Source of the DNA: Leucogyrophana mollusca
Lineage: Eukaryota > Basidiomycota > Agaricomycetes > Boletales
Direction: 5' to 3'
Length of the DNA stretch: 49,534 nucleotides
NCBI GenBank assembly: GCA_021014945.1
Contig: MU266541.1
Location: 1-49,534, forward strand
The translations under genes and the position numbers were made by a program. Each line of letters starts with the position of its first letter. Positions within the stretch are counted from its first letter, which is position 1. The notes beneath the pieces were generated by a model. The model searched no databases. It saw nothing but the letters and a program-made list of their open reading frames with translations, and had not been told where the DNA came from. Below are positions 32,000 to 46,140 of the stretch, piece by piece.

Positions 32000-32330
32000 A
32001 TGACGGCCGGCGCAACCATACGGTCGCCCTCCGAGCACAAGGTGATTCTGGACCATCAAACACTCTACATCGATCGTACCTTGGCAGAGGCTTTGGGATG
32101 GAAGCCAGAGAAAGGCTCTGACGCTGGTGTTCAGCTGTCTCTAAGCGGGTGGAGTCCTACGTACTTTGCTATTGCACCGACGGGGAGCGACAGTGGTGAG
32201 TACCAATGTGTCGACGAGTCTTAGTCGTTCTCATTTTTGCCCTCCATGAGATCGCCTGGCTCGTGCTGTAGTTGAGAGCAGTCACAACCCCAAAGTCCAT
32301 GAGGTCTTAGAATATTTGAAGGAGCGGTGA
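32000..32330 (+). CDS. Small 84-residue orphan protein
   Basis: Two exons, 32000-32195 and 32272-32330, total 255 nt and join in frame through a clean GTGAGT..TAG intron. The product starts MTAGATIRSPSEHKVILDHQ, contains LAEALGWKPEKGSDAGVQLS and LSGWSPTYFAIAPTGSD, and ends VHEVLEYLKER. No family recognised and no DNA-binding or membrane motif seen. It sits head-to-head with the Fic-domain gene. In-frame splicing and balanced composition favour a real gene. Confidence 0.5.
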
Positions 32331-33551
32331 TCGGACTGGCATATGGATATCCATGTGGACTGTTATTGGAGGCCAACGTCGATCGACTATGGGAGAGCGT
32401 GTCTAACGAAAAACCTGACCCAATGTGCAGGCCAACGAACTTAGTTGAGTCCAACATCGACTGTGAGACCTTTACTCACCCCCACAGAGACCCCGACGAG
32501 AATGCCGCATGTAAGTGCGAAGATAACTATCCCTCGACAGCACACTCAATTTAAGCATACATAAGAACCACGCATCTATTATAGTGGGTAGCATGAGGCC
32601 ATCACCATCCATGTTTGAGATCAAAGCATCCCGAAAACGCCCCAATCTCCCACCCTCCCGCGGGTCCCACAACCAATACCACAAAGCCAACACCCTCGGC
32701 GCTGCAGAAGCACCCTTCCTCACGCCTACGGCACCCCCTTGCGAACAGTGCACCCTGGACGGTGAGGTGATCGCTCGGAACGGAGAAAACGCGACGACGA
32801 CGACTCACTCTCGCCAAAAGAGGTGTACTCCGGCTGATAGAGCGCCGTGCAGTCTTTCAGGCTATCCATCGTACACATGTATGGCACTGGCGAGATTGAC
32901 CTCCCTGACGGCAATAGGTCTCCATCAAAAATTTTGTGGGCATATGAAAACGTACACGATCAGTCAGCTTCAAAGAGGTAGTGGGTAATCACACTCACGA
33001 TCGCCGCTACCAGAAGTAATGCACAGTCTCCCGGAGATATGCATGCCCGCATCCATCCAGAGGCCAAACACGCTGTACAAGTCCTTGCCGCAAGCTCACA
33101 CTACGCAGGGGTCTCTATCCCTGGCAAATAGCAGGATCCAAGGGCTATGCGATCCGCGGCTTGAACGCCAACTTATGGCGCCGGAGCCGTACAAGAGGCC
33201 GCATTATCGTCGAAAACCAATAAGGAAATTCGCGGAACTCATAACTCTGCCATCCGCAAAGCAATACCGGCAACGGAAATCACTTTGACAGCTGTTCGAT
33301 GCCTTTATACTCAGTGGTCCAGTCGACTGCTCGCTGTCCTGCGCTTCTTAACGTCAATAGATCCTCCGAGTCGTTATACCCCGAACTGGCCCAGTCCCAC
33401 GAACCACCGATGGACAGGATTCGAATGTACCGCAGCTTTGTATTCCGCAACAGCTTACAGCAGACTCCGCCTGCTCAACACTGCATTTGCGGAGTGGTGA
33501 ATTGCGCGAAAGCTCTAGTAATGTTCAAGTCAACATGCAGCGAGTCAATCG
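32331..33551. other. Region without supported gene, possible gene remnants
   Basis: About 1.2 kb. Frames on both strands (for example 32584-32988 plus and 33299-33500 plus) have no recognised motif and no consistent splice chain. Coding-like patches such as MHARIHPEAKHAVQVLAASS near 33040 may be remnants. Confidence 0.35.
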
Positions 33552-35738
33552 TTATACTGGGTAAGGCTGCGCGTTCATCACATTCTGCACATGCTGCAGT
33601 GTCGCACATCCGCTTCCTTGGATGCATCCCGCCATCTGTTGCGCGACATCAAGGCCTTCGAAATAAGCTCCGTGTAAAAAGCCTGGTGGAGTCACATCAG
33701 CGTCAGCGAATAACTTCACGACTTCGTGGTGAACCCACCAAAGTACTTGAGACTCGTTGCTTCACCAGCGAACCACAGACGGTCTGCGACTGTGGCTCTG
33801 AGATTTTCCCAGTGCCCACCCACGAATGAAGCCGGCCAGTTAGAGTAGGATCTACAGAAGAATCAGCAACTGTAGTCATAAACAGTCATTTGCCACAAAC
33901 TCACCCGCGGAAGAGAGGGTTGCTGTTCCACCGTGGAAAATAGAAATCCAGTGGTTCTGGGATGGTGACGTTGGGGAACATCGCGCGGAGGACTTCCATC
34001 ACCTCATCCTGCACTTGCTCATCAGGCAAAGCTTCTATCCGAACTGAGAAGTCGCCCTAGAAAAAAATTATTGTCGAAGATCCCTTCACAAAAGGCACAA
34101 TAGCGCTCACAGTCACGGTGACGAACACAATACCGGAGCCGGGGAAGAAGTCGACGATATCGAGACTTTGCCAAACCTTTTTGACGTGAGGAAACTCAAG
34201 GGGATACGGGTGGGCAAAGGGCATACCGGGTATCTCCCGCGCTGTTTGTCTGCGTATAGAGCCATCTACAAGACATGTAAGCACCGAACAAGAGGCTTTT
34301 GGGGCATGAGTAAATGCTCGCCTCGGTATCAAACCAGAAATTCTCGGGAAATTGGAAGAATATCTTCGTGTATGTCGCCTGCAGAAAAGTATTCAGAATG
34401 CGGACGTCCTGACATAGCAATGCGCCTACCATCACCGTACTTTGGATTGCCTCAACCTTCCAGCTTGGTAAAGTAGGCTCAAAGAGAACGTCACCATATT
34501 GTAACACTCCCACACTGAAAGTGCACAAGACGTAGTCGGCGGTCAATGATGTCCCGTCCGTGGTAGTGACAGTCACTCCCGTGTCACTGTACGCAATTTT
34601 ATTGACAGTGTGGTTCAGAAGGAGCTGTTGGGGTTCCAAGAACTCCTGCGCCTCCTCTTGGATGATTATTTTGAAGCCACGCTGGTCGATACACATTTCA
34701 TTCGAGTCTGAAAACCCTCCTACGTCAGTGTCGTAGGTGAAGTTGTTGCTCTGGCAGTTGAATTAGAGGGAGATACCACTAACAAATGTCGAAGACTCAC
34801 CCATGAGGAGGCGATCCACGAAGTTTCTTCTGGTGTCTAAGCAGATAAGAGAACAGATATTAGGAATATGTTACCAAGGACGATGGTATGCAAGATAACC
34901 CACCTGGGCATCTATTCAGGAAGTATAAAAAATATGTCAGTACTGAAGTATATACCTAATTGCACAGCATAGCATACATTCCTGTTGGAGGATCCATCAG
35001 CTTGGCGTAACGGTTCGGCACGAAACAATACAAACCCAATCAGCCTGATAGTACACACTTGCAGCTTCTTGAGGTGTCTTGGAAGCTGCACCAATGATTG
35101 CATATCCGGTTTGGAGGTTTAGATCGACTAGCTGTTGATCAACTCGCTCCCCTGTTCATGTGTAAGCAATCTCCAGCGGAAAGAGTGAATAAAGCTACCA
35201 GCAATAATGGTCGCATTCGTATACGCGTCAACAGCGTCATTGAACACATCAGAGTAATTGTTGTACCCATTGTAATCGTAAAATGCTGCACATCCAGTCG
35301 TTAGCTTCGCGGTGCTCGGGGGTGCTGCAAGTGGGGGCACGTACATATACTTCCATACCAGTCATTAAACGCGGTCGTCAGGTTGTGCTTCTGTGCCAAC
35401 AAGTAGATGGGATTTGCTGGACCATCTCCAGTCTGCGTCCCTTGGACCCAATTCGGACCGAGCTCGACGGTATACTCCTTTCCAGGTGCACCGAACGTGT
35501 AGTTCTGCATTCGCCCCCCTAGCTCATCACGGGCTTCGACAATAATGAAATCAGTGATGCCCTGCTGATACAGAGTGCGGGCTGCAATTACGCCCGCAAC
35601 TCCTCCGCCGAGAATAAGTACCGTCGCGTCCTTTCCGGAAGCACTGCTAGCGGCAGCGGAATTTTGGGCCAGGGCGAACGATGCAACTGAAAGGAGGCCA
35701 CACAAGGCTGCGTGACGCAAGACGGCTGAGAAACCCAT
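33552..35738 (-). CDS. Secreted flavin amine oxidase (polyamine oxidase-like)
   Basis: FAD-dependent oxidation of polyamines or related amines, releasing hydrogen peroxide. The start at ATG 35738 gives a clear signal peptide (MGFSAVLRHAALCGLLSVAS..ALAQ); the in-frame ATG at 35759 would precede it and is less likely. Next come the Rossmann FAD motif ATVLILGGGVAGVIAARTL, ARDELGGRM and LGPNWVQG. Middle exons give FEPTLPSWKVEAIQS and FFQFPENFW. The C-terminal part reads GDFSVRIEALPDEQVQDEVM, FYFPRW, SNWPASFVGGHWENL, LWFAGEATS, FLHGAYFEGLDVAQQM, the last two being the usual FAD-contacting end. Stop at 33554-33552. Many short introns (eight or more) interrupt it. A TATATA element lies about 55-60 bp upstream of the start (about 35793-35800). 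Extracellular amine oxidation fits nutrient scavenging or peroxide supply. Confidence 0.88.
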
Positions 35739-36231
35739 GATGGTGAGTGGGGAAGGCAACGGGTGCTTGGAAATTTATGCTGGTGCGCCCCGGTATATAA
35801 AGCGCAGACAGGCATGGGGACCGGATGACGGAAGCAGACAATAGGCGCACCTGATACGGGCCTTACGCGAGTCAAAATACCCCTGCCGTTCGTTCCTGCT
35901 CGGGACATTAAGCAGTATGCATCGTTCCCCACTGGGGCAACACACAGAGACCAGGCCATCAGGAAGAAGAATCCTCAGTATATGGACAATTGACATAATG
36001 GACGTAGTGCTGTATGTCTCTACATCGGCGCGCTTGAAGCAGAGTATCCAACTTAGGAGAAGAGCACTTGATCCAAAGATAGGATATCAGTGCTTATCGC
36101 CATGCGCGTGGTGTGGTTGGGAATACGTGTGAGAGAGAGGACCATCTGCCCACGCGTAACCAGTATGGGGCATAAAAGGCCCGAAGGCATCGGTGGTGCG
36201 CTAAATTGGAACAGTATCATCTTCAGCTAAT
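35739..36231. promoter_or_regulatory. Amine oxidase promoter region and 3' flank of ARMT1 gene
   Basis: About 490 bp. A TATATAAA-like element at about 35793-35800 sits upstream of the minus-strand amine oxidase start. No gene is seen in the rest. Confidence 0.5.
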
Positions 36232-38654
36232 TCAGGTGATGGGTTTGCCTACAAAACGAAGAATATCTTTCACAAATTGACTAGCTGTGATGTACACATA
36301 TGGTTTCTTCATTGCGCGCTCGGAAGGAAGCTTACCAGCGCATATCTTCAGGGCAGGTACATCAGTTTTCAGCAAGCAACAGGACACCCCGAGCAATACA
36401 ACGTACTTCCCGCTAACTCTCCATTTCTCGCCTCTAACGTCGAGTTTATCCGCGACCTCCTGAGGTACACCAACAGCCACGTCAGCCTTGTTGGTGCGCA
36501 GACTCAGCAAAGCAAAGGATCCGCCAAGAGGGCCTTGCAATAAGAAGTCAAGAACTGAGGTGCATACGTAAGGTAGATGAGGACACACCAAGCGCCGTAG
36601 AGAAGTCCGTCGAGACGGGCCATTTCACGTCTCCGGTTAGTCTGCAATTCAAATATTAGCCGTTAATTGATACTACGCCCTTGCAAGACGACGCACTTCC
36701 TATAACTGTTGCGGAGATTCGAATTCACCGTCAAATGCTTGAAGCCCGCGGTTATCGCGACTTACTTGAGATCTCCCTGTCAAAGCAAGTAAATGGTTAG
36801 CTGTTTACCAGCTGTGATTGAGACAATAAGAGCACTTTGAAAATAACGAGGCCACTTCCGCTTAACCACTTCCAAAGTTCCGATTCCCTTTCTTTCATGT
36901 TCCAGTAAGGCCAAGGGCTAGTCCAAAATTCCGCCATTCTTTTAGTGTCGGCACCGCCAAGGTTGGTGCTGAGCGTAAATGTTCCATCCTTCAGGTATGA
37001 TTTCCATCGATTCACCATCTGTTCCAGATGAGCGACAGAGGCGGGTGAGGACATAGACGACTCCGGCGGGAAGAAAGACGAAGAAAGTAGCGACGATATG
37101 GTGGCCTCAAAGTCGGTTGGAGTGACGTCGGAGACGAACCAGGGAAAGAGCTTCGGACTGAATGGGCACAACATGCGACGTTCATCAAGTGACTGCCACA
37201 ACAGAATGGGACCTACTGGAAGACGACCTGAGAGAAATACGGAGTGTGTGTCACCAAGAAGTCGGCGAAAACGAAATCTGTGAAGAGCTGTGTGTTGAAG
37301 AAAATACCCTCTAAGGTATGATGTGGATCACGAATGTAGACAACCTACCTCAAAGCCAGCTGCCAGTGGTATGATGAGATATCATGTATGTAGGTGCAGG
37401 ATCTCCCTCACCATTGTCCAGAATGAAATCGCAGCGTGACCCCTTGTCTTTCAATGACTTGATGTGTTCCCATACATTATCTTGATCATCTTTCAGTATA
37501 AATTCCTTCCTTGCCTCTTGAGCATCCTTTCCAACAGTTTGAAGATGTTCAATGTCGGAGGGAGAAAGGTGGGTAAGTAGAGAAAGATCCTGTTACGGCA
37601 CAATACGAAGGGTGAGACGCGAATGTGAAAGAAATGAAGTGCTTACAGTGGCATTGCCCCTATTCAGGTAGATCGCATGAGCATCGCAGGCGTTATTAGA
37701 ACCTGACACACCATAGGCACATCTGTATCATCTCCTTGAAGAGAACGCCAAGCTTCTCGGGATCTCCTTCAATTTTTGTCTTCTCGCTCTCGAGTTCATG
37801 CATGGTCGTCGCGATTTCTTCGTGCAGCGACAACATCAACAACGACTATTGAGAGCGACAAAGAGAGCCCTACGATATATGGCAGATCCGCTGTTCTTGA
37901 ACATCTCCTGCTTCTGAGCAAAGAAAGGGTCGAAGTCGCACCAATGGGTCGTTTGCTTGAAGTAAGCGCGAAATAGGCGATACCTGCATTGAACCTCCGT
38001 TCGAGATTGATTCCATATCATCAGTGAGAAACCACAGACAAGTAGCATCTGAGGCAACGCGTTAGCGGTCTGTCAGCCTAGTCAAACGTTGCGCTCACTC
38101 TGCGTAGAGCCAGGGAGCGGTAAACCAGGTATTCTGCGAAGTTTGGGCCAAACGTTGAAGCTCTGCGTTATATTCATCGACGTAAGCCTCGCCATCCTGT
38201 GGGATCTCTCTAGCCAAACCAAGAACGCGTTTCAAGATGAAGTAAAAGCCACCCGTCGAACGACCTACTCGAGTTCTCGGTCTCTTGCCATTCTAGCCTT
38301 GAGTCCACTGATCTTCTGGATGATAGCTTGGCCTTCCTTAATCTTCTCAGCCAGTACAGCTCGTTTGTCATCTGCGTCAGGTAGACCTTGCGATTCCAAT
38401 GTGTAATCGTGGACCAGACGATGCAGATGATCGACGATTCCCGTAAGGATGACGGGCCAGCGTCTCACCACTGTGTCATAGCTTCACGCATACGAACAAT
38501 TAGTCAACCGCAGACATTAAACTTGGGGACCTTTACTCACGAGAAACTTGATTGTATACCGAAAGGCAATTAGACACCACGGCACCACTGAGAATGAGAC
38601 CACTCACCCAGCCTTATCGATGGGATCATACGGAGGATAAGGGGGCTCGAACAT
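36232..38654 (-). CDS. ARMT1: Damage-control phosphatase ARMT1-like (DUF89)
   Basis: DUF89 proteins are metal-dependent phosphatases acting on damaged or surplus phosphometabolites; ARMT1-type members act on fructose-1-phosphate-like substrates, and the human one was also reported as a carboxyl methyltransferase. The start at 38654 reads MFEPPYPPYDPIDKAG. The N-terminal helical part has RRWPVILTGIVDHLHR and EGQAIIQKISGLK, then EAYVDEYNAELQRLA, TWFTAPWLYAE, YRLFRAYFKQT and DFDPFFAQKQ. The core has RCDFILDNGEG with metal-binding Asp/Asn, LFTDFVFADFL, CPFSPKLFPWFVSDVTP, LWKWLSGSGLVIFK, GDLK, NYRK and LTGDVKWP. The end reads SLRTNKADVAVGVP and GEKWRVSGKYVVL. About ten introns split it. The C-terminal extension after GKYVVL (to 36232) is longer than usual and may be partly intron read-through. 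Confidence 0.85.
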
Positions 38655-39113
38655 GGATGCGAAGGCTTGGAATACGCGAGTAGAAAGAAGATTTGCTTGT
38701 TGCTTGAGAGCTGGAGCAACTGGACGAGTACGCGGGACTTTCGGGAGCCAGCGACCCGGACTATTTTGGGGATATCAACAACCTCTGGCTGTATCGCCCA
38801 TCGAATCTACCCAATGCGCATGACTTCCCGGAGAAACGACGAACGTGAACGCCGATTTGATGGATCCACGATAGTCCAATAGCAGTATCTCACGCGGGAG
38901 ACTAGGGGGAATCCGGTAAATACGGCCGCTTGGTGCTCTGGACGCGATATTCTGAGATGCGTCGAGGAAAACTCAACAGTTAATAGTCTGAGGCAAGGTA
39001 GGGGCGGCGAAAGAGTGGTATGTAATAAAGCCCCAAACAAGACAGACATACAGCGCATGATGCGCATAAAATCATAAGTATGGCATAACTGGAACCCAAC
39101 TCGTCTTCTGCTC
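38655..39113. promoter_or_regulatory. Promoter region of the ARMT1-like gene
   Basis: About 460 bp between two minus-strand genes. A 126-codon minus frame (39187-38807) overlaps the end of the upstream gene and has no motif; it was not called. Confidence 0.4.
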
Positions 39114-40174
39114 TCAAGCAATTTCGCACCCAAATCCACTGGCTCCTGAGCTGCCTTCATCAATTTCGGACAGTGACCCGAGTGCATTCACGACGTCCTC
39201 CTGTGGCCCAGGGGGAAGAATTTGCGAACTGAACAGTAGTGTGCGGGAGAGGCTTGCGCCTCTAGCACCTCGCGGTGTTGAGGGTACTGTGCGAGTGCCA
39301 GAAGGTGATGGTGATGAAGGGGAAGTACCAGCAGTAGGGATCGGAGGAGACAAGGCACGAAGCTTGCGAGGTGGCGTCGAAGGTGCAGCAGGGTTGATGT
39401 CGGTGCTTCCGTGCGAGCAGCCCTGGGATGCAACTTTCTCCAGAGGTGCGTGATTATCCGACCCTTCCTCGAAGGGAGCATCGTAATGCTCCGCGTGCGC
39501 CGACGAGGACTCGGCAGCGGAAAAAAAGGTGGCGTTTATTCGTTCTTTCAGTGTGAGCAGGTTGGCTGTGTCACATTCCACGTCAGGGGGTAATATACCA
39601 GCGTAAGCAAGGGATACGCACACTCCAAGTCATTGTGACCAGTGCACACTAGGAGATGCTGGTCAGCGAGGCTGATAATGAAGCTGCGGATTGCATCGTC
39701 GGATGGGAGATCATCTATGTCGGGAGGGCACGACAAGTATTCGTCGATCAGAGAACTCCACACAAAGCGTTCATACATGATGAACATGAGCTAGAGCCGA
39801 AGAGTCAGTACGCAATCCTGCCTCCAGGCAAGCATAGCCTAATTACCTGAAGGGTTTCAACGATCTATATCAAGCGTGATGTGAGCCCTTGAAACCCTTT
39901 CAATAATGAGCCCACATACCTGCTTCAGCTCGTTATACAGGAACTGAATTTTGGAGTCAGCCAGATTCTTGAACCTGGCGCAGGTGAAGGCATAGGTCCG
40001 GATGTCTGGGTTCAGGAACTGTGCCATCAACTCGGAGTTGATTCCACCGATCTCTTTGGCGACATGTTTGCGCTCCGGTCCCCACTTGGCAATCTTGATG
40101 GCAAGCTGTTTCTTCAGAGCCGCGTCAAGACGAGAAAAGTCGATGAAGGGGTCATTGGTGGCTATGGAGTTCAT
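39114..40174 (-). CDS. Orphan protein with helical N-terminus and disordered C-terminus
   Basis: Function unknown. Exon 1 (40174 to about 39921) encodes MNSIATNDPFIDFSRLDAAL, KIAKWGPERKHVAKEIGG and FKNLADSKIQFLYNELKQ. An 18-nt exon (39864-39847, IVETLQ) with clean AG/GT borders links to LMFIMYERFVWSSLIDEYLS and DAIRSFIISLADQHLLVCTG. After another intron the last exon (about 39588-39114) begins with VECDTANLLTLKERINAT and ends in a Ser/Pro-rich disordered tail (SPPIPTAGTSPSSPSPSG). Composition and splice phase make it a real gene. It is divergent from DIM1 across a spacer of about 640 bp. I recognise no family. Confidence 0.65.
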
Positions 40175-40812
40175 GGCGAATTGAGGGAAGGAGTTGTTGT
40201 TGAGTGCGTTCTTTCGAGAGGAATCTGCGTTATGATGACCATCTCGACAGGTTGCAGGGCTCTCTTATAGCTGAGTAGGGGCAAAGCGTCTGAGGATTAC
40301 GAAAGGAAGGTCATAAAAATGCGGGAATAAAGGAGCCAAAGCAACGCAGCGAGCGGGAAGGAAATCCCAGACTTACCCACCAAAGCGGGCAGTCTGGCCA
40401 AAGCACATCAAAGCAAACCCGTGCTTTCAATCTACCTGACAACGAGGTGACGCTTGGATATTTGAGATAAGCTGATCGCAACTGCCTCAATGATCTGTAG
40501 CCAAGGGTAGAGAGAGTGAGCGTCGAGTGGCATGCCGGAGTTGGCCCAACGACAGACCTGACCAAAGCTGAAGATTTCGTTGGCTAGTATTTCCATCCAG
40601 TTGAATGCAAAGAATCCTTCTCAACGACCAATATCCCCGCTCACCCGGTCCATGGCGCATGAGTCCTCCAGCATTGGCCAAGCAAGCGGTTCATGGTGCT
40701 GGGTGCTTGAAGACTTGGGTCAAGAGTGTCCCGGAGATTGCCGATGCACACCACTACACATTTTGGCCAGTCGGTTGTGCCATCTTGACAATAGAAAGCT
40801 AAGACTAAAAAA
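40175..40812. promoter_or_regulatory. Divergent promoter region between orphan and DIM1
   Basis: A spacer of about 640 bp between two divergent starts. Frames inside it have no motif. No standard element recognised. Confidence 0.45.
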
Positions 40813-42076
<1,264 letters not shown>

Positions 42077-42313
42077 AAGTTCACTGGTCATCTATAAACC
42101 GGGTTTGGGTGCACTATGTATCAAACACTGGTTGTAGGACAAGAGCTTCTCAATACACACGCATAAGGCGAGCCTTCACCGTTTTACTTTGAGCTTTAGC
42201 CGCGATTCAAGACTTCGTTATCGATTACTGAATAGTTATATTTCGTCTACTGTAAGATTCCGAACCATGCCTGGTATTTCCAAAAGTACGTCGTTAGCAT
42301 TTGTCTGCAAAGT

Positions 42314-45300
42314 TTAGGCATCATCAACATTCCGATACTCGAAGGCGGGGCTGCCTGGTTCTGAGGATTCTATAATGATCCGAGTGAACCCAGGGCCTTC
42401 TCTCTGAATGGCCTCCTCTACAGAGAACACCTCCGTGTCCACCAAGTTCAGCGACTTCTTGAGATACGGTAACAACTCAGCCAGAATCTGGGACTCCGAG
42501 AAGGGCAGCGTTCTGCGGAAAGCAGTGGTGGCCCCAAACTCTGAAATCCGTTTCTGTAAGGATGCATCAGCATCAACCATGACAACTCATGTACGCGTGG
42601 ACACTCGCCTTGAACGTTTGAATGAAAGGCATGGCGCGCTTGTCTTTGATCAAGCCCTTCTCCGTCAAAATCTCCCGCACCTTCACGTCGTCTACCTTCT
42701 GGGCTTCTTCCGCATACGAATCTTTAACGGCCTGTACACATATGTCTTGCCACTCGGGGAACTTGGTGGCGACGTATATATTGACACTCTTGGGTTTCTT
42801 GGGATCGAACGATGGTTCCCCGGTGTCCTTGCCCTTCTTGCCCTTTTGAATCCTTTTCAGCAAAGTGGTCTCCGCGTCCCGAATGGTCTTCAATGTGCCT
42901 CGCATATAAACGCCAGTTTCGATGACAGTCTTGTCAACAGGCCTTGAAGGCTCGGGCCACAAAGCCAGCTGGATGGACTTCGGCTCCTTCAAGACGGTAG
43001 TCCAAATGTGCTCAGCGAAATGGGGAGCGATGGGCGTGGCCAACAGAGCAGCGATTCGAATCCAGTACTGGACGAGGTCTGCGTGCATACCAATACCGGC
43101 AGTGACCTCACGATACCAGTCGCGAGCGCTTTGCAATTCGTAGAAGCCGAATTTGAGAGCATCCTTGTAGTTCGTTCTGCGAGGCGAATGCAGTTAGCAT
43201 GAGTATAGATATATCGTAGAAAAATGCGGATTTACGCCTCATAGTGGCTTTTGGTGATGTTGATCAGATCGTTGATCTCCTCCTCGAATACGCGATCGTG
43301 GTAAGAATCCTTGGGTCCTTGTCTCAGAGTGGCGTGGTTGATCATCTCCTATACACCTGGTTAGGATATCCAATGTCGCGCGCACGCGAAACAAAAGCGT
43401 GACGTACCTCACACCAACCCAAGAGTGTGTACACTCGCAGGATATTGGCATTGGCAGTCTTCTCGTCGAAGTTGGCATCTTCCACACCATCACCAGCATC
43501 AGCCAAAGACAAACGGGTTGCGTCCGCGCCGAACTTTTCGATACTCTCTTTCAATGTTAAAGAGTTTCCGGTGCTCTTTGACATCTTTTTGCCATTCAAA
43601 GTCAGATGCCCATTCGTGCGCATACCCAATGGCAACTTGTCCTCGGGGAAGAGCGCGATGTGGTTATACAAGCAAAAAGTCAGGTGGTTTGGCACCAAAT
43701 CTTTCGCCGAAGAGCGAACGTCGAATGGATAGAAATAGTTGTATTCGTGTTTCAAGGCATCCGCCTTCTCGCGGGGCAGGGGTTCAGGATTTGGCCATGG
43801 CCCGTTGCAGAAGATGTAGTCCCAGACCTCGTCCGTCATTTGGTCGGCGGTAACGCCCAAGGGGCCAACCTTCTTGCCAGTGATATCGTTCTCTACGAGG
43901 AAACGTTAGAAGGGGCGAAACTTGGCGCGAGAACTACATACCATGCAACAACTGTGCTACAGTGTAGTAACACATGTATATCGTTGAGTCGCTCAAGCTC
44001 TCGACCAAAAACGTCGGGTCCCATGGCAGTTTTGAGCCCAAGCCATATGTCCTTGCACAAGCCCATTTGTTCAGCCAGGCCAGGGTACCTTCGAATGAGT
44101 TTCGGGTCTCGGAGCTGTAGGTCTCCATTTTTGCCAGTAATCTAGAGAATTGATGACCGTCAATAGGCGTGTACACAGAAGACAGCGATGACCAACTTCT
44201 CAGTTTGCGCTCTCCATGAAGGTTCACCGTAGTCCAAGTACCACTGGTCCATCAGAGCGACGACACACTCGTCAGAGCTTCGGGAGATTACAAGCCCTTC
44301 TGGTTCTGCATATGCGAACGCCACTCCGTGTTCGATCATACTGGCTCGGACCTTCGGCTTGGCCTCCTGAACTGATTCTCCCTTGAATTCACCGACGAGC
44401 ATGGTGCCCGAATAGAATCCCTCTTTATACGCAATCTCTTTGGCCTCCGCCAGCTGCTTTATGTCTTTCTGCGACTGGATCTTCAGCTGTTGAACCAGAG
44501 CAGGCGCGATCAGGTTGCCGTAGGTAGGAGTGTCGACAACGGGTACAGGGTCGATGGCTGCCCACTTCGGGTCAATTTTGTAGAAGTCAGCCTTCTTCCG
44601 AAGATCGATTAAAGTGGCATAGTCGTCTGGTGAATCTGATGGGACTGATGTTACAACTCCAGTGCCCTACATGAACAGTTAGTTTATGTATGAAGGAGGA
44701 ACACCCTTACGGACCTTTGTAGCGAGAACGTTATCCATGGGCAAGACGTAGACTTCAGGATTTATGGCGAAGGGAGCTTTGATTTTCGTGCCGACAATAC
44801 TAGATCCCTCGATCTCTGCCAACTGCTCAACGTGTCCGCGGGGTGTCGAAATGCCCTGGAACGCCATGTTGCGGGCAGCACGGTACGTGCATACATAGGC
44901 CTCCGTTTCGTTAATCGCAAATACACCGTACTTAAGCGCAGGCCCGACAAAGCAATTCGTCTGCCCATACCTGTTGAATGATCTGTTAGTGCTTTGCTGT
45001 GAGACTTCACTATCAACACGAACATCGTCTCCGGTCGCAATGTAGCAGCAACCAAGAACACTTTACGGGCACCAACAGCGGCTTCGATCATGGCCTTTGC
45101 CGCACTGCTCCATTCTAAAACTTCCATTTTGACACCAGTGTACTCTTGTGGACCGACTCCCTCCCCGTCCGATCTATCATGATCCATGCAAGGTTGTCCG
45201 TCCTTCGGGCTGTAGATGGTATACCGTTCGCCAAATTTGATCTTTCCCAAAGAGTACAACTTGTTAGCCTGCCATCGGACGAAGGAGTCAAAGTAGGGGT

Positions 45301-46140
45301 TGGCATCGGTTGTCAGGAATGATCTACGCCAGTCTATCCGCGTGCCAAAAGAGTGTTGATCTTGCTGAAGGGATTCAAATTCGTCAGTTGCACGGAAAAG
45401 TGGAAGAAACTGCACGCTAAACGTACTACACATATGGGTGGGAAGTATGTCAACCAGTAGTAGGGATCGGCAAATTTCTTGACTTCGTTTCGAGGAACGC
45501 CAATGGACTCCATGATTTGAAACTGGTATGTCAAGCCGGTTGATTTGGCGGCGAGCTTGCCTTTCGTAGCCTTTCCAACGACCGCTGGGGCGGCAGGAGC
45601 ATTGGGCTGAGGCTTTCCTTCCTCCGAATTTTCCTCAAAGCGCTCAAAGTCAGGACCAAACATCTCCATCTCACGGATTACTTTGTCGGAAGCAGCCTAC
45701 AGAGAGTACTTTTACCGCAAGACCACGATATCAGAATTTGCAAACTCACCTTGATAGGCATGCCAGTGACATGGAATCCGTGAGGGAACAAGACTCGCTT
45801 ACCCAGCATTCTCTGATAGCCAGCAGCGAACTCGATTTTTGAGATGGTAAAAGCATGTCCCAAATGCAGAGACCCGTTCATGTAGGGGAATGGAAAGTTC
45901 CCAAACCACTTGGGATATTTCTCTCGCACCTCCGCCGGTGACAATCCCGCTAGTTCCTCTTGCGATGGGGCGTTCACCTCAAACAGACGCTCTTCCTCCC
46001 ATCGTGCTTGGTATTTCTGCTCTAGAGTCTGCAAGTAATCTCTTTTACCGGTCTAATAGTTCGACCATCGAGTTAGCGGCAAAGTACATAAAACTATATT
46101 TCAATGACCATACCTGTGCCAATTCTATAGTGGCAGCCAT
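42314..46140 (-). CDS. CDC60: Cytosolic leucyl-tRNA synthetase
   Basis: Class Ia synthetase that charges tRNA-Leu with leucine in the cytosol and, in fungi and animals, also reports leucine status to TORC1. Start at 46140 (MAATIELAQ) with a first intron after codon 9. Motifs: [20 protein letters not shown] with the HIGH-type HLGH at residues 72-75, [25 protein letters not shown], and the editing-domain region including [13 protein letters not shown] (in an alternative frame around 45030) and [13 protein letters not shown]. Further on are the KMSKS loop [30 protein letters not shown], the anticodon-binding helices ([32 protein letters not shown]) and the eukaryotic C-terminal extension ([22 protein letters not shown]). 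Stop at 42314. Roughly ten introns. It lies convergent to DIM1 and divergent from the gene at 46518. Confidence 0.95.

Noticed and set aside
33299..33829. 176-codon plus-strand frame
   Set aside because: Its second half is antisense to the last exons of the amine oxidase; the first half has no motif.
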